Assembly: GCA_022729615.1 (NCBI GenBank)
Contig: DZAQ01000002.1
Span: 9,016 to 36,303, forward strand
Length of the DNA: 27,288 bases
Source of the DNA: Sulfurovum sp.
GTDB lineage: Bacteria > Campylobacterota > Campylobacteria > Campylobacterales > Sulfurovaceae
Direction: 5' to 3'
Part shown: positions 1 to 6,642 of the stretch, piece after piece
How the letters are laid out: each line of letters starts with the position of its first letter
How positions within the stretch are numbered: the stretch's first letter is position 1
The notes under the pieces: generated by a model
The model's database searches: none
The model's input: only the letters and a program-made list of their open reading frames with translations
Told to the model about the DNA's origin: nothing
Made by a program: the position numbers and the translations under genes

Positions 1-205
1 ATGGAAGAGTATGCCGATGAGCCAAGAGGCGTTTGAGATGCAAAATTGGCTTCTTTTTTGAGTGACACAATAAAGGATACCTCTAAATTTTTCAAAGCCT
101 CGCAGTGACGGGAACTTGTCATTGCGAGCGAAGCGCGGCAATCCGGTTTTTTGGGAGGTATCCCAATATAGAAAACCACATATTTTAAGGCAGGAAAGGC
201 AAAAG
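1..205. other. Upstream region of ddl, possible 3' end of a preceding gene
   Basis: No complete gene is visible here. One plus-strand frame is open from the window edge to a TGA at 59-61 and ends in residues QNWLLF; another frame stops at about 36. Either could be the tail of a preceding gene, and I cannot tell which. The rest is spacer carrying one copy of the dispersed palindromic repeat (99-143) and the ddl leader. A ribosome binding site, AGGAAAGG, lies at about 192-199. Confidence 0.3.
99..143. repeat. Dispersed palindromic repeat, copy upstream of ddl
   Basis: The arm CTCGCAGTGAC (99-109) faces GTCATTGCGAG (118-128) across an 8-base loop and pairs at all 11 positions with one G-T wobble. 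The right part, 118-143, is the 26-base core containing TTGCGAGCGAAGCGCGGCAA. The same core occurs exactly at 1399-1424 and 1552-1577, and with two mismatches at 14637-14662. It resembles the small intergenic palindromic repeats scattered through many proteobacterial genomes. Confidence 0.8.
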
Positions 206-1246
206 ATGAATATAGCAATTTTATTTGGCGGCTCAAGTTATGAGCATGAGATCAGTATCGTAAGCGCGATTACGATGAAAAAAGTATTGCAAAAGAGCCA
301 ATTGACCTTTATTTTTGTAGATCAAAATAGAGAATTTTATTTGGTTGAATCTGCGCAGATGCAGTCAAAACACTTTAGCTCCGGCGCATACAGGAAAAAC
401 AAAAAGCTTTCGCTCAAAAAAGGCGGTTTTTATATCGGGGCACTTTTGGGCGAGAAGAAAATCACATTTGATACCGCGCTCAATCTCATCCATGGACGAG
501 ATGGCGAGGATGGCAAAATCGCCTCTTTGATGGAGTTTTATGAAATCTCCTTCATCTCTCCTCGCCTAGAAGCCTCCGTGTTGAGCTACAACAAACTCTA
601 TACGAAGCTCTTTGCCCAAAGTATCGGCGTCAAAACCCTGCCGTATGAACATCTCACGAAAAACGGGAACCGCACGGCCGCTATGCCCTATCCTCTTATC
701 GTGAAGCCCGTCAGACTTGGCAGCAGTATCGGCGTCAGTATCGTGAGAGATGCTCAAGGGCTTGAGTATGCGCTTGATGTCGCCTTTGAATTTGACAATG
801 ATGTCATCGTAGAGCCATTTCTCGAAGGAGTCAAGGAGTACAACCAAGCCGGCTGCAAAACAGATGAGTGGGAACTTTCGATCATCGAGGAGCCTCACAA
901 AGAGGAGTTTTTGGATTTTGAGAAAAAATATATGGACTTTTCGAGAGATGGAAATGTGTTGGCTGCACAGATCGATGAGGGGCTAGCAGAGAGGATACAG
1001 GAGAATTTCAAGAAGATATATGACCCGCTCTTTTTGGGAAGTCTCATCCGGTGTGACTTTTTTGTCTATAAAGGAGAGGTGATCCTCAACGAGATCAACC
1101 CAATTCCCGGCTCAATGGCAAACTACCTCTTTGAAAATTTCGAGGGGGTCTTGACGCGGCTTGCCGGACATCTCCCAAAAGAGAAGCCGATCGCCATCAA
1201 TTATGACTATATCCATTCGATCCAAAACGCCAAAGGCAAAGCCTAA
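206..1246 (+). CDS. ddl: D-alanine--D-alanine ligase
   Basis: Cytoplasmic ATP-grasp ligase that joins two D-alanines for the peptidoglycan stem peptide. The start is the ATG at 206, giving 346 aa; the frame is open further upstream to 116, but that extension translates repeat DNA and lacks family sequence. The N-terminal motif MNIAILFGGSSYEHEIS, the ATP-binding KPVRLGSSIGVS around residue 165, and the metal/phosphate segment LNEINPIPGS near residue 300 are all family signatures. Length is normal. AGGAAAGG sits just upstream of the start. Both flanks hold repeat elements, so the gene appears to be transcribed alone here. Identification is secure; ddl rather than a van-type ligase is inferred from the housekeeping setting. 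Confidence 0.95.
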   Translation: MNIAILFGGSSYEHEISIVSAITMKKVLQKSQLTFIFVDQNREFYLVESAQMQSKHFSSGAYRKNKKLSLKKGGFYIGALLGEKKITFDTALNLIHGRDGEDGKIASLMEFYEISFISPRLEASVLSYNKLYTKLFAQSIGVKTLPYEHLTKNGNRTAAMPYPLIVKPVRLGSSIGVSIVRDAQGLEYALDVAFEFDNDVIVEPFLEGVKEYNQAGCKTDEWELSIIEEPHKEEFLDFEKKYMDFSRDGNVLAAQIDEGLAERIQENFKKIYDPLFLGSLIRCDFFVYKGEVILNEINPIPGSMANYLFENFEGVLTRLAGHLPKEKPIAINYDYIHSIQNAKGKA

Positions 1247-1361
1247 GAAAAACCCAAAAGCGCCTCCAAAAACCCGCCGATAGAGTGCCCCACGGCTTTT
1301 TCAATGTCTCGCAGTAACAATGCCCCGTCACTCCTGCGAAGACAGGAATCCGCTGAGACAA

Positions 1362-1668
1362 TGGATCCCCGTGTCGAGCACGAGGATGACGAAAGCGTGT
1401 CATTGCGAGCGAAGCGCGGCAATCTAGCCTTTTGAGTGTCCAAAATTTTGTAAAATATCTCTGCAAAAAGCGAAAAGTGTGGGGATTTGACCCATATTTC
1501 CTTAATGCTATCTTTGGATCCCCGTGTCGAGCACGAGGATGACGAAAGCGTGTCATTGCGAGCGAAGCGCGGCAATCTAGCCTTTTGAGTGTCCAAAATT
1601 TTGTAAAATATCTCTGCAAAGAGCGAAAAAGTGTGGGGATTTGACCCATATTTCCTTAATGCTATCTT
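1362..1668. repeat. Tandem duplication, two units of 153 and 154 bp
   Basis: Unit 1 spans 1362-1514 and unit 2 spans 1515-1668, with no spacer. They differ by one substitution (GCAAAAAGCG versus GCAAAGAGCG) and one inserted A in the adjacent A-run. Each unit begins TGGATCCCCGTGTCGAGCA, holds one copy of the dispersed 26-base core, and ends GCTATCTT. The near-identity points to a recent duplication. Confidence 0.95.
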
Positions 1669-1727
1669 AAAATATACTATTTCATTATAAAAATAATCTC
1701 TTAAGCTTTTTTTTTGATAAATCATTT

Positions 1728-1733
1728 TATAAT
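1728..1733 (+). promoter_or_regulatory. Probable -10 box of the cco operon
   Basis: TATAAT lies 56 bases upstream of the ccoN ATG, after a T-rich stretch (1707-1715) of the sort that replaces a clear -35 box in Campylobacterota sigma-70 promoters. The predicted transcript start is near 1740. No convincing FNR-type operator is visible. Confidence 0.5.
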
Positions 1734-1788
1734 GCCTCGTCTAGTTCTTTATGGGCTATATGTATTTTTTAAAAAAGGGGGATATTGC

Positions 1789-3255
1789 ATGCAGTCGAAC
1801 GCAGCATTGGAATACGATTATTCTGTAGCGAAATTGTTTACTTATACAACGATTTTGTTTGGATTTTTAGGTATGTTGATTGGTACGCTTATCGCGGCAC
1901 AATTGGCTTGGCCGGAACTTAACTATTTGATAGGTGAATATGGTACATTCTCAAGATTGAGACCTATGCATACGCAAATAGTTATTTTTGGCTTTACTTT
2001 GAGCGGTGTTTTTGCAACATTCTATTATGTTGGGCAAAGAGTCATGAAGGTCTCTATGGCAGAGTCGCCATTTTTGATGTTTATGGGCAAGCTTCACTTT
2101 TGGCTCTATTTCGTAGGGGCATTGGCAGCGGTAATTACACTTGAGTTGGGCATGACCCAATCCAAAGAGTATGCAGCGTTTGAGTGGCCGATCGATGTCG
2201 TGATCGTACTTGTTTGGGTTATTTGGGGTATTTCTGTGTTTGGTCTCATTGGGATCAGAAGAGAAAAATCGCTCTATATCTCTATGTGGTACTATATTGC
2301 TACTTTCTTGGGTATAGCCATGCTGTATCTTTTCAACAATATGTCAATACCGACCTACTTCGCGTCCGGCGGAATCGGCAGTATCTTCCACTCCGTCTCT
2401 ATGTATTCCGGCACAAATGACGCTTTGGTACAGTGGTGGTATGGTCACAATGCAGTTGCATTTGGTTTCACGGTGCCTATCGTAGCGATGGTTTATTACT
2501 TCCTTCCGAAAGAGTCAGGGCAGGCAGTTTACTCCTATAAACTCTCATTGCTCTCTTTCTGGGGATTGATGTTTGTTTACCTTTGGGCCGGTTCACACCA
2601 CCTTATGTGGTCCACGGTGCCTGACTGGATGCAGACAATGGGGTCGATCTTCTCTATTGTTCTTATCCTTCCGTCATGGGGTTCGGCGATCAATATGCTC
2701 CTTACCATGAAGGGCGAGTGGAATCAGTTGACAGAAAACCCATTGATCAAATTCATGGTACTTGCGTCAACATTCTATATGCTCTCGACACTCGAAGGTC
2801 CGATCCAGGCGATCAGATCAGTCAACGCGATCGCGCACTTTACGGATTGGATCCCTGGGCATGTGCATGACGGCGTACTTGGATGGGTTGTATTTATGAT
2901 CATGGCAGGACTATTCCATATGGCTCCTAGAATGTTCAAGCGAGAGATTTACTCCAAAAAGTTGATGGAGGCACAATTCTGGCTCCAGACAACAGCGGTT
3001 GTCCTCTACTTCACCTCTATGTGGATCGCAGGTATCACGCAGGGTATGATGTGGAGAGCGGTGGATGAGTATGGTAACTTGATGTATAGCTTCATCGATA
3101 CGGTTGCAGTTCTTCATCCATATTACGCGATCAGAGCGCTTTCAGGTGTCCTTTATCTAGTAGGATTTTTAATGTTTGCATACAATATGATCAAAACAAT
3201 GACCTCTTCAAGAGTATTGACAGAAGAGCCGCAGTTTAGATCACCTATGGCATAA
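1789..3255 (+). CDS. ccoN: cbb3-type cytochrome c oxidase subunit I
   Basis: Catalytic subunit of the high-affinity cbb3 terminal oxidase, reducing O2 at a haem b3-CuB site in the inner membrane. The start is ATG 1789 (488 aa), preceded by an A/G-rich site ending GGGGG; an upstream in-frame ATG at 1714 adds only 25 unconserved residues. The chain is almost wholly transmembrane. Metal-binding histidine motifs of the family are visible: RLRPMHTQ near residue 61, WWYGHNAVAFGFT, GSHHLMW, and HFTDWIPGHVHDGVLGW. First gene of a compact operon, 14 bases ahead of ccoO. Identification is secure. Confidence 0.98.
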   Translation: MQSNAALEYDYSVAKLFTYTTILFGFLGMLIGTLIAAQLAWPELNYLIGEYGTFSRLRPMHTQIVIFGFTLSGVFATFYYVGQRVMKVSMAESPFLMFMGKLHFWLYFVGALAAVITLELGMTQSKEYAAFEWPIDVVIVLVWVIWGISVFGLIGIRREKSLYISMWYYIATFLGIAMLYLFNNMSIPTYFASGGIGSIFHSVSMYSGTNDALVQWWYGHNAVAFGFTVPIVAMVYYFLPKESGQAVYSYKLSLLSFWGLMFVYLWAGSHHLMWSTVPDWMQTMGSIFSIVLILPSWGSAINMLLTMKGEWNQLTENPLIKFMVLASTFYMLSTLEGPIQAIRSVNAIAHFTDWIPGHVHDGVLGWVVFMIMAGLFHMAPRMFKREIYSKKLMEAQFWLQTTAVVLYFTSMWIAGITQGMMWRAVDEYGNLMYSFIDTVAVLHPYYAIRALSGVLYLVGFLMFAYNMIKTMTSSRVLTEEPQFRSPMA

Positions 3256-3269
3256 GGAGGAGAGTTATT

Positions 3270-3935
3270 ATGTTTCATTGGTTAGAAAAAAATCCATTCT
3301 TCTTCTCTGTAGGAGTATTTGTTGTCATCGCATTTGCGGGTCTCATCGAGATTCTGCCCAACTTTGCCGAGGCATCCAGACCTGTTGTTGGGGTCAAGCC
3401 CTATACAGTTTTGGAGCTGGCAGGAAAAAATGTATATAAAAAAGATGCATGTTATGAGTGCCATTCGCAATTGATCCGACCATTCAAATCAGAGACTGAT
3501 AGATATGGTCAAGTTTCACTTTCCGGAGAGTACGCGTACGATAGACCATTCCTCTGGGGATCCAAAAGAACCGGTCCGGATTTGCACCGCGTAGGGAACT
3601 ATAGAACGACAGACTGGCATGAAAACCATATGTGGGATCCAAAATCAGTCGTTCCTCAGACGGTTATGCCGGCATACAAACATATGTTTACAAATTTGGC
3701 AGATGTAGATACAGCCTATGCGGAAGCATTGACTGTCAAAAATGTATTCAACACGCCTTATGATGCTCCAAACGGTATAAAGCTTGGAACACTTGATGAG
3801 GGGAGAGCTGCTGCACTTGAAGATGCGAAAGCTATCGCGGCCAACATGAAAAACAAAGATGTCAAAGATGCTGTTGCGAGAGGGGAAATACCCGAAATCG
3901 TCGCAATAATAGCGTATCTGAACAGATTGAAATAA
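3270..3935 (+). CDS. ccoO: cbb3-type cytochrome c oxidase subunit II (monohaem cytochrome c)
   Basis: Membrane-anchored cytochrome c that passes electrons from CcoP toward the CcoN active site. 221 aa. One N-terminal membrane helix (about residues 10-30) precedes a periplasmic domain with a single haem c motif, CYECH, near residue 64. The segments GPDLHRVGNYR and WDPKSVVPQTVMPAY are typical, and the methionine in the latter is the likely axial ligand. GGAGG immediately follows the ccoN stop and sets the start. Length is normal for Campylobacterota. Confidence 0.97.
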   Translation: MFHWLEKNPFFFSVGVFVVIAFAGLIEILPNFAEASRPVVGVKPYTVLELAGKNVYKKDACYECHSQLIRPFKSETDRYGQVSLSGEYAYDRPFLWGSKRTGPDLHRVGNYRTTDWHENHMWDPKSVVPQTVMPAYKHMFTNLADVDTAYAEALTVKNVFNTPYDAPNGIKLGTLDEGRAAALEDAKAIAANMKNKDVKDAVARGEIPEIVAIIAYLNRLK

Positions 3936-3946
3936 GAGGATAGAGA

Positions 3947-4162
3947 GTGGACATAAGAAATTTACAAGGCTATGCCAGTTTCTTTATGACCATCTTTTTG
4001 GTAGTCATGCTGTATGGATATATTGTACATCTCTACAGAAGTGAAAAAAAAGGTGAGAAGGATTACGAAAAATATGGGAAGATTGCGCTTGATGATGAAG
4101 TGACAAGCAAACCCATAGAGGGTGATTCTCATACAAAAAATGAAAGCGAGGAGCATAAATAA
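3947..4162 (+). CDS. ccoQ: cbb3 oxidase small subunit CcoQ/FixQ
   Basis: Small single-helix subunit that helps assemble or stabilise cbb3 oxidase. 71 aa, from a GTG start at 3947 with AGAGGA upstream. One membrane helix (about residues 11-29) is followed by a charged cytoplasmic tail. Its stop overlaps the ccoP start by one base (TAATG), indicating translational coupling. The family is poorly conserved, so the call relies on position between ccoO and ccoP together with size and topology. Confidence 0.88.
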   Translation: MDIRNLQGYASFFMTIFLVVMLYGYIVHLYRSEKKGEKDYEKYGKIALDDEVTSKPIEGDSHTKNESEEHK

Positions 4163-5049
4163 TGAATGGATTGATGATAAAAGGACTTCTCTTTGCTGCG
4201 GTTTTGATCGGGGCTACAATCTATGTAGTGAATTCGATGAAAATTGATTTGAGTGATCCGATTAACTTGATCACGATGATCGGTGCAGTAGCGATAGCTG
4301 TCTTGACGGTAGGTGTCTCGATAAAATATATCAACCAGATGAAAACTGACAAAGCGACAGGCGAGCTGGCAGATGAGAATTGGGATGGTATCGGTGAATA
4401 CAAAAATGAATTGCCCGGCGGTTGGGCATTTTCGTTTTTGGGTACGATGATTTGGGCTGTTTGGTATTTTCTAGCAGGCTATCCGCTCAATGCGTATAGC
4501 CAGATAGGCGAATACAACGAAGAGGTTTTGGCTTACAATGCCAAATTTGAATCGGTTCACAAAAATGCCGATGCTGCAACTTTGCAGTCGATGGGCGAAT
4601 CAATTTTCTTGGTGCAGTGTGCTCCGTGTCACGGTGAAACCGGTGACGGTTTGACGGGCAAAGCGCATGACTTTACGAAGCGATTCTCCAAAGAGCAAGT
4701 ACTCCATGCGATCGTCAACGGCTCAGATCAGTTGAAATACGCGATGGGCGCTATGCCCGGCGGTATGGCGCAAGGAGCTGATGCAGAGGCGATCGCCGAG
4801 TATGTAGCCGGTGGTATGAAGGGCGAACAGCCGGCATCTTTTGGTGTTTGTGCTGGATGTCACGGCGCTGATGGCAAAGGAAACGGCGGAACTGCTCCAA
4901 ATCTTGTAGAGTATGATGACGCATTAGTACACCAAGTGGTAGAAAACGGCAAAAAGGGCTCTATCGGCGCAATGCCTGCGTTTAAGGGCAGATTGACACC
5001 GGTGCAAGAGAAGGCATTGGCAACATATTTGAGTACAATCAAGGGCTAG
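4162..5049 (+). CDS. ccoP: cbb3-type cytochrome c oxidase subunit III (dihaem cytochrome c)
   Basis: Electron entry subunit of cbb3 oxidase. 295 aa. Hydrophobic helices lie near residues 5-22 and 36-55, and a third, WAFSFLGTMIWAVWYF, precedes the periplasmic part; this topology with extra N-terminal helices is usual in Campylobacterota. Two haem c motifs, CAPCH (about residue 153) and CAGCH (about residue 231), each have a downstream methionine (GAMPGG and GAMPAF) as likely axial ligand. It is coupled to ccoQ by a one-base overlap. Confidence 0.97.
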   Translation: MNGLMIKGLLFAAVLIGATIYVVNSMKIDLSDPINLITMIGAVAIAVLTVGVSIKYINQMKTDKATGELADENWDGIGEYKNELPGGWAFSFLGTMIWAVWYFLAGYPLNAYSQIGEYNEEVLAYNAKFESVHKNADAATLQSMGESIFLVQCAPCHGETGDGLTGKAHDFTKRFSKEQVLHAIVNGSDQLKYAMGAMPGGMAQGADAEAIAEYVAGGMKGEQPASFGVCAGCHGADGKGNGGTAPNLVEYDDALVHQVVENGKKGSIGAMPAFKGRLTPVQEKALATYLSTIKG

Positions 5050-5058
5050 GAGTAGAGA

Positions 5059-5292
5059 ATGGCAACAACTGAAAATACAAACCGGGGTGTATTCGCACTC
5101 GACGGTGTAACGGGAATGCTCATCGCAACTGTTTTATTGCTGGCTATCTTGGCATTTTTGACAGTGTGGGGGATCGGTGTACAGCAAGGAAGCGCTTCGA
5201 ACTATTACAATCCGGCGCCTATTTTAGATATCAACAACATCAAGGCAAATAGCGTGGATAACGCAAAATTTGCTTTTGAAGATGCCAAGTAA
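5059..5292 (+). CDS. DUF4006-type small membrane protein of the cco operon
   Basis: 77-aa protein with one long hydrophobic helix (about residues 18-42) and a short polar C-terminal tail. The N-terminal stretch NRGVFALDGVTGMLIA matches what I recall of the DUF4006 family, found after ccoP in Campylobacterota. It starts 9 bases after the ccoP stop, behind an AGGAGTAGAG ribosome site. A role in oxidase assembly is suggested only by its constant location. Confidence 0.8.
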   Translation: MATTENTNRGVFALDGVTGMLIATVLLLAILAFLTVWGIGVQQGSASNYYNPAPILDINNIKANSVDNAKFAFEDAK

Positions 5293-5304
5293 TAAGGATT
5301 TTAA

Positions 5305-5406
5305 ATGATTTCAATCATGGATAAGGTTTTGGGTTGGGGCATGGTGGTCACAGCTATCATTACACTCTGGTCGGTTCTTACCGTAAATCACCTCTTTGTA
5401 GGCTAA
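5305..5406 (+). CDS. 33-residue single-helix membrane miniprotein
   Basis: A short open frame fills the gap between the DUF4006 gene and the next gene. It starts at ATG 5305, 12 bases after the previous stop, behind TAAGGA, and ends with TAA at 5404-5406, two bases before the next ATG. The product begins MISIMDKVLGWG, has a hydrophobic centre (MVVTAIITLWSVLTV) and ends NHLFVG. C. jejuni carries a small gene (Cj1485c by my recollection) at the matching position. The function is unknown; small helices are common in cbb3 oxidase complexes, so an accessory subunit is possible. Confidence 0.72.
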   Translation: MISIMDKVLGWGMVVTAIITLWSVLTVNHLFVG

Positions 5407-5408
5407 TT

Positions 5409-6041
5409 ATGAAGCTAGCAAGAGTGGGGTTTTCCCTGCTTGCTCTGCTTTTCCCTCTTTTTCTGCATGCTTCACATTTCATCAAAAACGATTTGCTTTC
5501 AATAGATGCTGCAAAAGTTGTCGAAGAGATTGGTGACGAACTCTCATCTAAGACAGGAATCAATGCCTATGCGATCGCGACCAATGAGAATTTTACAGAG
5601 GGTTTCAACCTCGTAAATTATGTGAGGCAGCATGAAGGGAATATGAGTAAGCCCTATGTAGTACTGGTATTCGCGCCCAATGCGGTGATCACAGTGCAAT
5701 CGCAAGAAAAAGGGAGGGTGGCTGTCGTCCCCTCAAGCGATGACCTCAAAGAGCTGTATGATACGGCGAGTGTCATCGATGATACAGTCGATGTAGTTGC
5801 CGCGAAAGATTCCAATACAAAGCAGGACAAGTATGCCATCGGTGTAGTGCAGGGATATTCTCAGTTGGCTCAAAATATAGCCGATTCCAAAGGTGTCCAG
5901 ATGACCAAAACGCTGCCAAGTGAAACAAGAACGATCGTGACAGTGTTGCAATATTTTGTTTATTTGGGTACTATTTTGGTTTTTTGGATCTTTTTGATCC
6001 GACCTATCGTAAAGAGAGTAAGAGATGGCAGAACAAAGTAA
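5409..6041 (+). CDS. TPM-domain-like exported membrane protein
   Basis: 210 aa from ATG 5409; a longer in-frame start at 5334 would read through the 33-aa gene in another frame and is rejected. A signal-like hydrophobic segment (residues 5-20) is followed by a soluble domain whose spacing and short hydrophobic strands (INAYAIAT, YVVLVFAP, KYAIGVVQGY) recall the TPM/YgcG fold. A C-terminal membrane helix lies at about residues 182-200 with a basic tail. It overlaps fixH by 17 bases. It sits where C. jejuni has Cj1484c, and a role in oxidase biogenesis is inference. The TPM assignment is tentative. Confidence 0.7.
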   Translation: MKLARVGFSLLALLFPLFLHASHFIKNDLLSIDAAKVVEEIGDELSSKTGINAYAIATNENFTEGFNLVNYVRQHEGNMSKPYVVLVFAPNAVITVQSQEKGRVAVVPSSDDLKELYDTASVIDDTVDVVAAKDSNTKQDKYAIGVVQGYSQLAQNIADSKGVQMTKTLPSETRTIVTVLQYFVYLGTILVFWIFLIRPIVKRVRDGRTK

Positions 6042-6579
6042 TAAAACCTATTGGCCGCATATGATCCTTGGATTCATCATGCTCGCAGTTGTCCTTGGAT
6101 ATTGGACTATCAGGGCGGCTTCATCGATGCCCGTGCAAGAGACAAATGATTATATGATGAAGTATCAGCAGTCCGATATGCAGATCAACGATATCCTAGT
6201 GAGCAAGCAAAAATTTGATGCGCTCTATACGATCGAGCTTGATGGCGTAGAGACTATGGTGATGACGGATAATATCCACAGTAACCGTCCTCAGCCCGAC
6301 CAGGTCAAGCTTGCATCCGGAAACAACCATTTCTCATTTCGCGTAGTGGACAAGAGCGGAAAAGATGCACAAAACATCAAAGTGAGTTTTTTGTTGACCA
6401 GACCGCATACAGCCGTGGATGATCAAATGTTCGAGGTGATAGAGCCCAAAGAGGGCAGGTACACTACCCCCCAAATCAATATCACGAAACCTGGACGCTA
6501 TACGCTTCAATTGCGCGCCGTTGTCGGTGATGCGACAGGATATTTCTCTAGGGAGGCTTATCTGCAGCCTGCAAAATAA
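6025..6579 (+). CDS. fixH: FixH-like cbb3 oxidase accessory protein
   Basis: 184 aa, starting at ATG 6025 inside the end of the preceding gene. One N-terminal helix (about residues 11-28) is followed by a periplasmic beta-rich domain. FixH proteins take part in cbb3 oxidase maturation and are often linked to copper or haem delivery. The assignment rests on topology, size and the place after ccoNOQP. No CcoI, CcoG or CcoS gene is in the window, so the other assembly factors must be elsewhere. Confidence 0.75.
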   Translation: MAEQSNKTYWPHMILGFIMLAVVLGYWTIRAASSMPVQETNDYMMKYQQSDMQINDILVSKQKFDALYTIELDGVETMVMTDNIHSNRPQPDQVKLASGNNHFSFRVVDKSGKDAQNIKVSFLLTRPHTAVDDQMFEVIEPKEGRYTTPQINITKPGRYTLQLRAVVGDATGYFSREAYLQPAK

Positions 6580-6605
6580 CCTCTTGGCGCTTTGGTGTCA
6601 AGAGG
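6580..6605 (+). terminator. Weak hairpin after the cco operon
   Basis: CCTCTTG (6580-6586) and CAAGAGG (6599-6605) form a perfect 7-bp stem immediately after the fixH stop. The T-run (6623-6627) is displaced by about 17 bases, so intrinsic termination would be inefficient; the hairpin may instead mark the mRNA 3' end. Confidence 0.45.
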
Positions 6606-6630
6606 ATAGGTTTCCTCTTTAGTTTTTCGC

Positions 6631-6636
6631 TATACT
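6631..6636 (+). promoter_or_regulatory. -10 box placed for a leaderless addB transcript
   Basis: TATACT ends 6 bases before the addB ATG, so a transcript starting at the usual distance would begin at or next to the A of the start codon. T-rich DNA (6610-6627) lies upstream in place of a -35 box. There is no purine-rich ribosome site between this box and the ATG. Confidence 0.5.
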
Positions 6637-6642
6637 TTCTCC

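Larger units (their letters stand above)
1247..1788. other. 542-bp intergenic region holding repeats and the ccoN promoter
   Basis: No gene is supported. The overlapping minus-strand open frames here translate repeat DNA and share the same peptide twice. Contents are a mixed palindromic repeat at about 1300-1424, a 153/154-bp tandem duplication (1362-1668), and an AT-rich promoter stretch with TATAAT at 1728-1733. Small palindromes are visible within it: TCCTG/CAGGA near 1332-1347, and ATCCCCGTG facing CACGAGGAT around 1365-1388. Confidence 0.7.

Noticed and set aside
1..61. Naming the open frame at the window edge as the end of ruvA
   Set aside because: ruvA is near ddl in some relatives, but the roughly 19 residues visible do not resemble a RuvA C-terminus, and another frame is equally possible.
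1197..1725. Two overlapping minus-strand open frames of about 150-160 codons between ddl and ccoN
   Set aside because: They translate palindromic and tandem-duplicated repeat DNA; the peptide repeats itself because the DNA does, and no ribosome site or family similarity is seen.
1714..1740. TTTGATAAATCA as an FNR/CRP-type operator ahead of ccoN
   Set aside because: Half sites are only four bases with a two-base spacer, unlike TTGAT-N4-ATCAA; in such AT-rich DNA this is expected by chance.
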